Assembly (NCBI GenBank): GCA_029012165.1
Contig: JAQXLO010000159.1
Coordinates: 1-14,368 of the forward strand
Direction: 5' to 3'
Origin: Oscillospiraceae bacterium
Lineage (GTDB): Bacteria > Bacillota > Clostridia > Oscillospirales > Acutalibacteraceae
Length of the DNA: 14,368 nt
The notes beneath the pieces were generated by a model. That model had not been told where the DNA came from. It did no database searches and saw only the letters and a list, made by a program, of their open reading frames with translations. The position numbers and the translations under genes were made by a program. Below, one piece after another: positions 1 to 7,159 of this stretch. Within the stretch, counting starts at the first letter, position 1. Each line of letters begins with the position of its first letter.

Positions 1-96
1 AGGAGTGCCCGCCAGTGCGGCGACCTGTCCGTAGGTGGCGACTTTGCCTTTGGGGATCGTGCAAACAACGTCGTAAATGCGTTCAAATACACCCAT
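1..96 (-). CDS. MGMT/Atl-like DNA-binding protein, N-terminal fragment
   Basis: Only the first 32 codons lie in the window; the gene continues past base 1. The reading frame begins at an ATG (94-96) and contains IPKGKVATYGQVAALAG, the recognisable start of the winged-helix DNA-binding domain of O6-alkylguanine-DNA alkyltransferases (PF01035 family). Because this domain starts almost at residue 1, without the roughly 70-80 residue N-terminal domain of Ogt/Ada-type enzymes, the protein is more likely a short MGMT-family or alkyltransferase-like (Atl/YbaZ) protein that flags alkylated DNA than a full repair enzyme. The PCHRV active-site cysteine region is off the window, so catalytic competence cannot be judged. 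The start overlaps the end of the upstream C_GCAxxG_C_C gene by 14 bases, with GGAGG and GAGGCG purine runs inside that gene's last codons, indicating translational coupling in one operon. Confidence 0.8.
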   Translation of the reverse strand, partial: MGVFERIYDVVCTIPKGKVATYGQVAALAGTP

Positions 97-541
97 TCGC
101 CTCTAAATCCTCCGCCATAATCTGTGCGGCAAACTGCACGCACTGCAAGCAACTGCGCTTTTTGTAGTAGCTTTCCGTGCGTTTCTCGGGCTGTGCGGAA
201 TCCTTGTGCGAACCCATGTCGCCCAGCAAATCGGCACAAATTATACTGTCGAACTCCTCCTTGAACCGGTCGGCAAGCGCTCTCGTTTTCGGGTACATCT
301 CGACTTTGCAGTCGGGTGAGTCCGTCCCGTAAACCATGCCGGCAACCATGCCCATGCCGCTCACGGCGCCGCATACATAGCGCAGTCTCGCAAACCCGCC
401 GCCCATCGGGCAGGACAGTTTCAGCACAGTCGCCTCGGGCAGTCCCATCACGTCCGAAAACGCCGCTGCTACCGCCTGTGCGCAGTTGTAGCCTTTGGTA
501 AAGTATTCCCCGGCTTTGTCGATGTATTCTTGCTTTGTCAT
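83..541 (-). CDS. C_GCAxxG_C_C family protein
   Basis: A 152-residue protein with the spaced cysteines of the C_GCAxxG_C_C family (TIGR01909/PF09719): C20 in GYNCAQAV, C44 in SCPMGGGF, C57 in VCGAVSG, C78 and a C-terminal C131-x-x-C134 pair. The glycine-rich CPMGGG stretch and CGAxxG motif are the family core. Members are small cytosolic proteins thought to be redox or metal-binding, but no reaction has been firmly assigned, so none is claimed here. Length is typical for the family. The ATG at 539-541 is chosen because AGGAGG (548-553 as read on the plus strand) lies six bases ahead of it. The last codons overlap the start of the MGMT/Atl-like gene, so the two are probably co-transcribed from the promoter near 610-638. 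Nothing looks broken. Confidence 0.88.
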   Translation of the reverse strand: MTKQEYIDKAGEYFTKGYNCAQAVAAAFSDVMGLPEATVLKLSCPMGGGFARLRYVCGAVSGMGMVAGMVYGTDSPDCKVEMYPKTRALADRFKEEFDSIICADLLGDMGSHKDSAQPEKRTESYYKKRSCLQCVQFAAQIMAEDLEANGCI

Positions 542-609
542 GATGAACCTCCTGTTGTGGATTCAAATTCTTTCGTTAGGACATTTCTCTCCTGCGAGGT
601 AGTGAATAT

Positions 610-638
610 ACAATACCACAGATCTATAAATAAAACAA
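610..638 (-). promoter_or_regulatory. Promoter of the C_GCAxxG_C_C / MGMT-like operon
   Basis: Read on the minus strand there is TTGTTT (633-638), a 17-base spacer and TATTGT (610-615) preceded by TGG, an extended -10. It sits in an AT-rich stretch about 70 bases ahead of the start codon at 541, the right orientation and distance for this operon. Assigned by eye; no start site is known. Confidence 0.5.
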
Positions 639-696
639 GCTGTCCTCGATTCGGGATATGTAAATATGTAAATACAACAAAAATAAGCTCTTATCA

Positions 697-730
697 GAAA
701 ATTGTGGGTTAGTGCTTCGCACCGGGGAAC
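697..730 (-). repeat. Dispersed repeat, copy A (GGTTCCCCGGTGC family)
   Basis: On the minus strand this stretch begins with GTTCCCCGGTGC (preceded by another G at 731) and continues with a CCCACAA core and TTTC. The same order, with only scattered differences and one small gap, is found on the plus strand at 7004-7041. The two copies are in inverted orientation and bracket about 6.3 kb containing the giant surface-protein gene. No transposase is nearby, so this is either a spread intergenic repeat or the remnant edge of a larger element. Confidence 0.55.
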
Positions 731-748
731 CCCCGGCGAGGGTTCCCC
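724..748. repeat. Perfect 9-bp inverted repeat (hairpin)
   Basis: GGGGAACCC (724-732) and GGGTTCCCC (740-748) are perfect inverted arms around a 7-base loop. No T-run follows on either strand, so it does not look like an intrinsic terminator. It overlaps copy A of the dispersed repeat and may be part of the same element. Confidence 0.6.
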
Positions 749-749
749 A

Positions 750-1111
750 CGTCAAAACAGTCCCCCGGCCTGGTTTGCCTCCCCTCCGGCGCTTGGCGGT
801 TGGCAGGGCACTACCGCCCCATTGGGGTGTGCGGATTGCGAAGTAAGTTTTTTTGTCGGGTTGCACAGAAAGACCGCCGACTTGCTAACGCAAGTCAAGG
901 GATTTATGTGTAAGCTGACGGAATAAGATTCAAGCAAGGCGTGTGCCGCAATTGTGCGGTATTGCCAAGAATTTCGCCGACTGTGGTCGGCGACCAAAGG
1001 CGCCGCCTTTGGAATCCGCAAGCCTTCCCAAAGGCTTGACCGAAACTTTTTATCCCCAAATTATCCATGATGAACCATAATTCTGCGGTGGGATAAAGTA
1101 AGACGGCTTTC
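750..1111. other. Gene-poor, hairpin-rich intergenic stretch
   Basis: No reading frame here has both a plausible ribosome site and a recognisable protein; the short frames on both strands look accidental. What the stretch holds is secondary structure: perfect inverted repeats at 879-896 (7 bp, loop TAAC), 946-959 (5 bp), 975-992 (7 bp), 994-1012 (8 bp, loop of 3) and 1019-1038 (8 bp). The last three follow one another almost without a gap. No tRNA, rRNA or familiar riboswitch core is visible. It may be a relic of repeat elements or a structured non-coding RNA ending at the hairpin at 1112-1138. Confidence 0.5.
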
Positions 1112-1138
1112 CCGTGCAATATTTTGCACGGCGTTTTT
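1112..1138 (+). terminator. Intrinsic-terminator-like hairpin with no gene before it
   Basis: CCGTGCAA (1112-1119) and TTGCACGG (1124-1131) form a perfect 8-bp stem with loop TATT, followed by CG and then five T (1134-1138). This is the classic plus-strand terminator form. No plus-strand gene precedes it within the window, so it either ends an unannotated transcript from the 542-1111 region or insulates the promoter of the large gene downstream. Confidence 0.6.
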
Positions 1139-1188
1139 AGAGTTTCCGTCAAGGGGTGGCGGTAAAAGGCTTTCCTTGTTTGCAGTGC

Positions 1189-1206
1189 GGCAAGGCGTGG
1201 CTTGCC
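1189..1206. repeat. Short inverted repeat upstream of the surface-protein promoter
   Basis: GGCAAG (1189-1194) and CTTGCC (1201-1206) are perfect 6-bp arms around a 6-base loop. The rest of 1139-1309 shows no convincing gene or recognisable site. Confidence 0.35.
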
Positions 1207-1309
1207 AAGAGGGCAGTGCGCCGGATAATGGTCGGGATATCACAGCTGCATGGCTGCAATAGTATCCGTGTAACGCACCTGAAAAAACAGCGCTTTGTCG
1301 GGATGCATG

Positions 1310-1343
1310 CCCGTTCGTTCCGGATTTCTGTCCGTTCATTCCG
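1310..1343 (+). promoter_or_regulatory. Paired direct repeat, predicted LytTR regulator binding site (copy 1)
   Basis: CCGTTCGTTCCG (1311-1322) and CCGTTCATTCCG (1332-1343) are 12-base direct repeats differing at one position and starting 21 bases apart, two helical turns. Each contains a 9-mer close to the published LytTR box, [TA][AC][CA]GTTN[AG][TG]: TCCGTTCAT (1331-1339) fits fully and CCCGTTCGT (1310-1318) misses only the first base. The second repeat ends six bases before the -35 of the large gene's promoter, where LytTR activators such as ComE and AgrA bind. A second copy with the same spacing lies next to the LytTR regulator operon at 9415-9448. The link to that regulator is inference. 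Confidence 0.65.
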
Positions 1344-1349
1344 AAACGC

Positions 1350-1378
1350 TTGCTTTTTGTGGTCTTATCCTGCATAAT
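1350..1378 (+). promoter_or_regulatory. Promoter of the giant InlB-repeat protein gene
   Basis: TTGCTT (1350-1355), a 17-base spacer and CATAAT (1373-1378). Both boxes are one or two bases off consensus. The predicted start near 1385 gives a leader of about 40 bases before the ATG at 1426. The predicted LytTR site ends six bases upstream. Confidence 0.6.
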
Positions 1379-1407
1379 GGAGACAAACACACTCCAAGGG
1401 ATTCTTG

Positions 1408-1414
1408 AAGGAGG
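1408..1414 (+). promoter_or_regulatory. Ribosome-binding site fixing the ATG at 1426
   Basis: AAGGAGG lies 11 bases ahead of ATG 1426-1428. The frame is also open from a TTG at 1405, but that codon precedes the ribosome site, so the ATG is the start; it also yields a clean signal peptide beginning MKKS. Confidence 0.8.
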
Positions 1415-1425
1415 CATATCAGGAC

Positions 1426-4400
1426 ATGAAAAAAAGCATCTCGACTTTACTGGCGGTGTTGATTCTCTTTTCGACCTTGGCACCTGCGGCGACTGCCGCT
1501 GAGAATGCTGTGCAAGCGACGCTTTATCCCGCCGCACAGATCACGCAGTGCAGAGCGCAGGGGAAGGATTCTTCCTATATCGCAACAAATGACCATATTC
1601 TTTACCTGAACGGCAGTTTGTCTTCCGGGAGCAGTGCAAACAGTTCCTATATCCCCTCTGGGTATTCGCCCACGGCGGAACCGCTCTGCAACGCATATAC
1701 CTATTCGGAATACGATTCCGTAAACAGCTTTGCCACGTTTCAGATGCCTCCGGAGGATGCCATGACGGGTAACTACTATCTGCAAGTGGGGAACTATACA
1801 GACTTAAAGAACAGCCCGGTGGAAATCGTTTTATCGTTGGAAAACACCATAATCCGCCCCGGCGATTGCTTCATTGCGGACAAGCTGGAGATCCGATCCG
1901 TCACCCAGGCCGGCGTCGATGTCACAGAAAACTATTCTGTGACGGACGGTATCCAAAACAAAACATGGTACAGTGCGGGCAAGAACACACGGGCTATTGC
2001 CAAAATTCAAGGTCCCATGCCGGCAGTCGGCTCCACCCTTTGTATTCAGCTTTATCTGCGCACCATCGGGGACACGACAGAAGCCTTCCTGCACGGTGTG
2101 GCGGTGGAGGAATACATAAATATTTGCATCAGGACGATTGACAAAACGATGCTCTATGCGCTGTGCAACTATGAAAAAGAGGCAAAACGTACTGTCGAAG
2201 AATTTGACAATGCGGCGCAATACACGGACTACCTCTCGGCACTGGATGCGGCGTGGGAAGTATATGAGCGTGCCGACGTCGGACAGATCGCCATCAACAA
2301 AGCGTACGAAACGCTGCGTTACCTTGCACCCGGACTGAAAAGCAGCCTGCAATTCGGGGAAAACGTGTGGGGCTGGTTCGATGTCCCGAAAAGGACACTG
2401 ACAATGACGGGAAGCGGAGCAGTGGATTTTGCGGGAGAAACGCCGATTCAAGCGCAGTACATCGAGAATATTGTGCTCACCGAAGGCATCCAAGAGATCC
2501 GCAAGCTGGCGATCGACGGTGCAAAAACGACCAAGATCAGCATTCCCGCATCGCTGAATTCCATCAGTTCCGGCGCCCTGTCCGACTTCGCTTCTTTGCA
2601 GGAAGTGGAGGTAGATCCGTACAACTATTTCTACGCCTCGCCGGACGGCATACTCACCGACAAGCAAGAAAAGACGATCCTTTTCTTCCCTGCGGGATAT
2701 GCGGACACCGACGTCTATCCGATTCCGAAAACATATACCCAGATTGGAGAGAAGGCCTTTGCGGGGACGCACACATTCACCGGCGTGATCGCCCACAACG
2801 GGATCACATCCATCGGCGCAGATGCATTCGGTGCCGATCTGGCGGTGCAGTGCATGGAGAATACGCTCACGCACAAGTATTGCGTACAGAGCGGTGTTCG
2901 TGTCGAAACCGTGCCCGAGCGCACCAGCGTGCTGACGCTGGATCAATGCAACGGAACCGTAGAGCGGACAACCTATGCGTTTGACTATTACGGAAAGGTC
3001 GTGGAAGGGGAGGACGGCACCAAGCAGGTAGTCGGCGAATATGTGACGCCGGTCGTGGATTCGGTCAAATCCCCCTCGATGAAGAATTACGAGTTCCTCG
3101 GCTGGTTTACCCAACAGGAGGGCGGTGCCGAGGTAACGGTAAAGAATTTGGTGCTCTCGGAGGACAGGACGCTCTATGCGCACTGGAAGAACAACAACCC
3201 CTCAACGTATTATATCTACTATAATGCAAACGGCGGAACCGGTAAGCCTGCGACGCAAAGGAAGCATTGGGGTGTGGATATCTGCTTGTCCACGCAGATC
3301 CCGTCCAAAACGATCACGGTCACGCTGGATCCGTGCGGCGGAACGCTTGCGCAAAACAGCGTGAGCTACGTCTGTACATTTTTGGGCTGGGAAGCGTCTT
3401 TAGCGGATAAACGGATTTATATGCCCGGGGAGATCTATACCGAAAATGAAAGTATATATTTATATGCGCAGTGGGATACACAGCGGTTCGGCAAGCTGCC
3501 GACACCGAAAAGGGATGGGTACACATTCCTCGGCTGGTACAGCAAGGCGACGAACGGCCAAAAAATAGAAGCCGACACGACAGCGTACCCAAACGTCACG
3601 ATCTATGCCTACTGGATAGCGAACGATGAAACCTATATCCAGTACAACTATACGCCCAACGCATCAGACGACACCGGGGATTTCCCCATGATCCAGTCGA
3701 AGCCCATCGGGACGGACGTGCAGATCACAGATGCGATTCCGCAGAAACACGTCAGTGTCTGGTTTAGCGAGTGCGGAGGCACGATTTCGGAGCCGGAAGA
3801 ATCCTTGTATAAATATGCAGCGGAATTCATCGGCTGGAATACGCAGCCGGACGGAAGCGGTGAAATGTATCTGCCGGGGCAGACCTGTTCCGTGGACGAA
3901 CCGCTGATGCTCTATCCCCTGTGGAGGTACCCCACGCTGGATGCGATCCCGACGCCGGTCAGGGAAAACTACACGTTCCTTGGCTGGTTCGAGGAGGAAA
4001 CGGATGTGCCCATCACGCCCGGCAGGACAGTGGACAGAAACCTATATTACTATGCCCAGTGGGAGCAGTATGATGGATATGTGGTGCTCTACAATGCCAA
4101 CGGCGGATTAAACCAGCCGGAAAAGCAAACGAAGTCGGCAACGGAAGATCTTGTGCTCTCCGAAAAAGTACCCACAGCACCCATCACGCAGGTACGGTAT
4201 AAACCCGGTATATACGGCACGCTGGAGCAGGATGTGATCGAGTATATTCCGCAGTTTCTGGAGTGGAACACACAGCCGGACGGCACAGGCCAGAGCTACC
4301 ACCCGGGCGATGTGTATACAGAGAATGAAAATATGACACTCTATGCCATCTGGGAAAAGATGTATTTTGAGCTGCCGGTGCCGCAAGTTCTGGAGATGTA

Positions 4401-6897
4401 CAAGCAGTACACCTTTGACTATTGGTACGAGGAATACTATCAGGCGGAAACAGATGAAGATGTGCAGATACGCATCGAGCCGAATACACAGGTGCGCTGT
4501 GTTTATGCGCTTTATGCGCATTGGTCCAAGTCGGAAACGTACACCATCGCCTTTAACGCAAACGGAGGCACGGGTGCGCCGGCGGAACAGAAAATAAAAT
4601 CGGGCGAAACGAACCCGCTTTCCGCACAACAGCCGCAGCGATCCTTTGTAGTTCAGTTTAATCCCAACGGCGGCTCCCTCACAAGCCGGTCGCTGACATT
4701 TGACTGCCGGTTCATCGGCTGGAACACGATGCAGAACGGCGACGGCATTGCGTACAAGGGCGGGGATGGCATCACACCGACCGGCAACATGACCCTCTAC
4801 GCCCAGTGGGGGTACCCGCAGATCGTGCTGCCGGAGCCTGTTTTGGATGGATACACCTTTGTCGGGTGGTACACCGAGCGCACTGGCGGCACAAAGGTGG
4901 AAAAGACGGATCTGGTGGAAGCCGACCGCACATTGTATGCCCACTGGAGCCAAGTCCCGACCTATGCGGTGACCTACCACGGCAACGGCGGCACCGGCAA
5001 TGTGGCGGATGTGCAGATCAAGACCGAGGACGAACCGTTGATCCTGACGGAAACCGTGCCCGCAAGAACCCACACGGTGCGCTATGACCCGTGCGGCGGC
5101 GCTTTGTCGGTGAAGAGTCAGGAGTATGACCTTCGCTTCACAGGCTGGAATACGGAGAAAAACGGCGGCGGGATCCAGTACCGAGGAGGACAGACCTATT
5201 CCGCCAACGCACCGCTGACCCTGTATGCACAGTGGGAGATCCCCACGCTTGAGATGCTGCCCACACCGGTGTATGTCGGGCGCTATTTCGACGGCTGGTA
5301 CACGCAGAAGGACGGCGGCACCGAGGTCACACAGGATGCGCAGATCACCAAGGACATGACCTTGTACGCCCACTGGAAGGATCTTTCCTACAGCTTCAAC
5401 AACTGGTCGCCCTCCATTTCCGCAGCGACCTACCGTGCCGCTTTCGGCAGCAGCACCATGACCGACCGCCTGAGTGCGGTGATCGCATCCATGGTCTACC
5501 CCAACAGCGGCATCTGCTACGGCATGGCGACCACGGCGATGCTCATGATCCCCGGCGGCAGGGTGCAGACCGACTCCTTCGGCGAAAGTGCCATTTGGGA
5601 CTTCTCCTTCCGCAAGATCGGCGACTACACCAACGGTGCAATGACGCTGGAAAACTTCATCAAGCAGATGCAGGTCTCCCAGTATTCAGCGAGTGCCCAG
5701 AACAGCATTAAGCGGGACACGGATGCGCTGATCCGCACCGTGCAGGACGGCAATATCGTGCGCATCAGCATCACGAAAAACAAGCAGGGTCATGCACTGG
5801 TGGGCTACAAGCTGACCAAGGTTTCCGACGATCGGCTGCGTCTGTTTGTCTACGACTGCAACCACAGCGGTGACTACACACGCTACATCACCCTGCAAAA
5901 GACCGGCAGCACATGGCGCTGGTCCTACGACATGGGCAACGGACTGGGCACATGGTCGTCCGAGACGGGCGTGATCGGCTACCAGACCTATGCGGATGTC
6001 GAGGCGATCTGGAACAATATGGGCAGGCTGATCTATGCCACCGGCGGCAAGCAGGAGCACTTGATGATCGTGCAGGCGGAGCGGTTTGCGCTGTACGATG
6101 GCGAGGGGAAATACATCGCCACCTATGACGGCGGCTTTACGCAAAATGCGCTGAACCTGCAGGAGATCACCGTGGAGTGTACCGAGCTGAGCGAACAGGC
6201 GAATACATGGCACCTGTTCTATCTGCCGGCCGATACCGTAACGGTTCGCAATCTCTCCGGCGGATCGTTCCATGCGGAGCTGATCGACCTGAACTACGGC
6301 GCCATTGCCGACACCACGGCGGACACGGTACTCTTTACCGTCCGTGACGTCTGCGAAGCGGCCGGTGCAGACGGCAGCGTCGGCGGCAAGGTGTGCCGCA
6401 CGAAGATTTCCGACAGCATGGACAAGAGCTACACATACGCCGTGCAGATGTTCCCCGGGCAGGAGGAAAACGGCGATTGCGTTTCCGGCAAGTCGGACAA
6501 GCCCATGGAATTCTCTTTGGAAAACGGCAAGGTATTCGCCGGATTCATTGAAAACCTTTCCCTGCGCAGCAGCACCTATACCCTGCGCTACGGCGAGAGC
6601 ACCGTACTGTATGTGGAAACGGATAACCTGCCCGACGGCACGAAGGTGATCTGGACGTGCGAGGACAAGACGGTTCGTCTGGAACCCGCTTCTGACGGCA
6701 TGAGCTGCCGTGTGGTTTCCGTAGGCAACGGCAATGCGCAGATTTGCGCCACCATCGTGGACAAGAACGGCACCGTGCGCAAGCGTGCGGACGGTCAGGA
6801 TGCGGTGGCGACACTGAACATGAAGTCCAAGGTCAACCTCTTCTGGGTGGTGGTGTCCTTCTTTAAGAACCTGTTCCGGATCAGCCGAGAGCAGTAA
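1426..6897 (+). CDS. Giant secreted LRR / InlB-B-repeat protein with papain-like peptidase domain
   Basis: A 1823-residue extracellular protein. Residues 1-25 are a signal peptide (MKKSISTLL..., cleavage after ATAA). An unassigned beta-rich region (about 30-240) and a helical segment (about 245-305) follow. Residues about 346-495 are a BspA-like leucine-rich segment (IPASLNSISSGAL, ITSIGADAFGAD). From about 502 to 1317 come InlB B-type (Listeria-Bacteroides, Flg_new) modules: a leading half unit ending at W587, then five super-repeats ending at W730, W879, W1033, W1174 and W1317, with GYTFLGWY and LYAHW signatures. Residues about 1318-1530 resemble a papain-fold cysteine peptidase: C1364 in GICYGMA, H1456 in GHALVGY, D1477 in VYDCNH. 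An Ig-like domain (about 1705-1800) and an amphipathic tail ending NLFRISREQ close it. No LPXTG, SLH or choline-binding motif is seen, so anchoring is unclear. Likely role is adhesion plus proteolysis or self-processing; substrate unknown. Confidence 0.85.
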   Translation: MKKSISTLLAVLILFSTLAPAATAAENAVQATLYPAAQITQCRAQGKDSSYIATNDHILYLNGSLSSGSSANSSYIPSGYSPTAEPLCNAYTYSEYDSVNSFATFQMPPEDAMTGNYYLQVGNYTDLKNSPVEIVLSLENTIIRPGDCFIADKLEIRSVTQAGVDVTENYSVTDGIQNKTWYSAGKNTRAIAKIQGPMPAVGSTLCIQLYLRTIGDTTEAFLHGVAVEEYINICIRTIDKTMLYALCNYEKEAKRTVEEFDNAAQYTDYLSALDAAWEVYERADVGQIAINKAYETLRYLAPGLKSSLQFGENVWGWFDVPKRTLTMTGSGAVDFAGETPIQAQYIENIVLTEGIQEIRKLAIDGAKTTKISIPASLNSISSGALSDFASLQEVEVDPYNYFYASPDGILTDKQEKTILFFPAGYADTDVYPIPKTYTQIGEKAFAGTHTFTGVIAHNGITSIGADAFGADLAVQCMENTLTHKYCVQSGVRVETVPERTSVLTLDQCNGTVERTTYAFDYYGKVVEGEDGTKQVVGEYVTPVVDSVKSPSMKNYEFLGWFTQQEGGAEVTVKNLVLSEDRTLYAHWKNNNPSTYYIYYNANGGTGKPATQRKHWGVDICLSTQIPSKTITVTLDPCGGTLAQNSVSYVCTFLGWEASLADKRIYMPGEIYTENESIYLYAQWDTQRFGKLPTPKRDGYTFLGWYSKATNGQKIEADTTAYPNVTIYAYWIANDETYIQYNYTPNASDDTGDFPMIQSKPIGTDVQITDAIPQKHVSVWFSECGGTISEPEESLYKYAAEFIGWNTQPDGSGEMYLPGQTCSVDEPLMLYPLWRYPTLDAIPTPVRENYTFLGWFEEETDVPITPGRTVDRNLYYYAQWEQYDGYVVLYNANGGLNQPEKQTKSATEDLVLSEKVPTAPITQVRYKPGIYGTLEQDVIEYIPQFLEWNTQPDGTGQSYHPGDVYTENENMTLYAIWEKMYFELPVPQVLEMYKQYTFDYWYEEYYQAETDEDVQIRIEPNTQVRCVYALYAHWSKSETYTIAFNANGGTGAPAEQKIKSGETNPLSAQQPQRSFVVQFNPNGGSLTSRSLTFDCRFIGWNTMQNGDGIAYKGGDGITPTGNMTLYAQWGYPQIVLPEPVLDGYTFVGWYTERTGGTKVEKTDLVEADRTLYAHWSQVPTYAVTYHGNGGTGNVADVQIKTEDEPLILTETVPARTHTVRYDPCGGALSVKSQEYDLRFTGWNTEKNGGGIQYRGGQTYSANAPLTLYAQWEIPTLEMLPTPVYVGRYFDGWYTQKDGGTEVTQDAQITKDMTLYAHWKDLSYSFNNWSPSISAATYRAAFGSSTMTDRLSAVIASMVYPNSGICYGMATTAMLMIPGGRVQTDSFGESAIWDFSFRKIGDYTNGAMTLENFIKQMQVSQYSASAQNSIKRDTDALIRTVQDGNIVRISITKNKQGHALVGYKLTKVSDDRLRLFVYDCNHSGDYTRYITLQKTGSTWRWSYDMGNGLGTWSSETGVIGYQTYADVEAIWNNMGRLIYATGGKQEHLMIVQAERFALYDGEGKYIATYDGGFTQNALNLQEITVECTELSEQANTWHLFYLPADTVTVRNLSGGSFHAELIDLNYGAIADTTADTVLFTVRDVCEAAGADGSVGGKVCRTKISDSMDKSYTYAVQMFPGQEENGDCVSGKSDKPMEFSLENGKVFAGFIENLSLRSSTYTLRYGESTVLYVETDNLPDGTKVIWTCEDKTVRLEPASDGMSCRVVSVGNGNAQICATIVDKNGTVRKRADGQDAVATLNMKSKVNLFWVVVSFFKNLFRISREQ
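2929..5376 (+). repeat. InlB B-type super-repeat region within the giant gene
   Basis: Five protein super-repeats of 143, 149, 154, 141 and 143 residues follow a half unit, all in frame. Each full unit has two sub-modules: an NANGGTG/CGGTL half ending LYAQW, and a GYTFLGW half ending LYAHW. At DNA level the copies have diverged, so this is an old protein repeat rather than a recent tandem duplication. The third and fourth units (W731-W1033) are the most degenerate. Confidence 0.85.
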
Positions 6898-6905
6898 ACG
6901 AAGAA

Positions 6906-6949
6906 CCGGCCTTTTTAAAGGTTTGCCGGACTGCCGAAAAAAATCCGGC
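6906..6949. repeat. Overlapping GC-rich dyads after the giant gene
   Basis: CCGG (6906-6909) pairs with CCGG (6926-6929) around a CCTTTTTAAAGG core, and GCCGGA (6925-6930) pairs with TCCGGC (6944-6949). The arms overlap, so only one hairpin can form at a time. Neither is followed by a clean T-run on the plus strand, so strong termination of the 1426-6897 transcript here is doubtful and read-through into the downstream small gene is possible. Confidence 0.4.
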
Positions 6950-6976
6950 GAAAGTTTGGTTTTACAAAGCGAAAGC

Positions 6977-6995
6977 CCCTCCCTCGCAGGGAGGG
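6977..6995. repeat. Perfect 8-bp inverted repeat CCCTCCCT/AGGGAGGG
   Basis: CCCTCCCT (6977-6984) and AGGGAGGG (6988-6995) with loop CGC. The motif resembles short palindromic intergenic repeats common in gut Clostridia (recalled, not searched). It lies just ahead of copy B of the dispersed repeat, as the 724-748 dyad lies at copy A. Confidence 0.5.
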
Positions 6996-7003
6996 CACGC
7001 CAA

Positions 7004-7041
7004 GGTTCCCCGGTGCAAAACACAAATCCCACAAATTTCCG
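7004..7041 (+). repeat. Dispersed repeat, copy B (GGTTCCCCGGTGC family)
   Basis: Starts GGTTCCCCGGTGC and continues with a CCCACAA core and TTTC, matching the minus strand at 697-731 with scattered differences. The two copies are inverted relative to one another and flank the giant surface-protein gene with its regulatory region. Confidence 0.55.
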
Positions 7042-7072
7042 TGAGGAGCGAAATTATCCGTGGATAAACCAC

Positions 7073-7113
7073 AAAAAGGCTGCGGTGCACGCTCAAGAGC
7101 ATACGCCGCAGCC
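7073..7113 (-). terminator. Intrinsic terminator of the LytTR-GHKL operon (minus strand)
   Basis: GGCTGCGG (7078-7085) and CCGCAGCC (7106-7113) are perfect 8-bp arms; the 20 bases between can pair further (GCTC/GAGC). Read on the minus strand the stem is followed by five T (complement of 7073-7077) and GTGG, giving a standard Rho-independent form. On the plus strand no T-run follows. It is the first clear terminator after the kinase stop at 7274, so the minus transcript would run through the whole 37-codon gene in antisense before ending. Confidence 0.65.
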
Positions 7114-7123
7114 GGGAGTTATC

Positions 7124-7137
7124 GGCAAGATATTGCC
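7124..7137. repeat. GGCAA-GATA-TTGCC dyad ahead of the small gene
   Basis: A perfect 5-bp dyad about 22 bases before the start of the 37-codon gene, just ahead of its ribosome site. It could be an operator or a weak leader hairpin; no convincing -35/-10 pair is visible between 6898 and 7145. Confidence 0.3.
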
Positions 7138-7159
7138 AAAATAGGAAAGGAGAAACGGT

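Noticed and set aside
1405..1425. TTG start adding seven residues to the giant protein
   Set aside because: It precedes the AAGGAGG ribosome site; ATG at 1426 is correctly placed and opens a proper signal peptide.
541..1425. Riboswitch or tRNA in the long intergenic region
   Set aside because: Hairpins are simple isolated dyads; no cloverleaf, conserved riboswitch core or start-codon-proximal fold was found. The leader of the giant gene is only about 40 bases if the promoter call is right.
624..1537. Short open frames of 60-158 codons on both strands in the intergenic region
   Set aside because: No ribosome sites, hairpins run through them and translations look random; one also overlaps the start of the giant gene.
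2929..5376. Regular repeats considered as a CRISPR array or tandem DNA satellite
   Set aside because: Repeats are about 430 bases, in frame, diverged at DNA level and conserved as protein (InlB B-type), so they are protein repeats.
6750..6897. LPXTG sortase signal or SLH anchor at the C-terminus of the giant protein
   Set aside because: Neither motif is present; the end is an amphipathic helix followed by RISREQ.
1831..7032. Several long minus-strand open frames opposite the giant surface-protein gene (1831-3183, 4108-5373, 5686-7032)
   Set aside because: The plus strand has clear signal peptide, repeats and domains across the whole length; the opposite frames have no ribosome sites or recognisable motifs.
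697..7041. Insertion sequence or transposon delimited by the inverted repeats
   Set aside because: No transposase or integrase is encoded between or near the copies and no target-site duplication can be made out.
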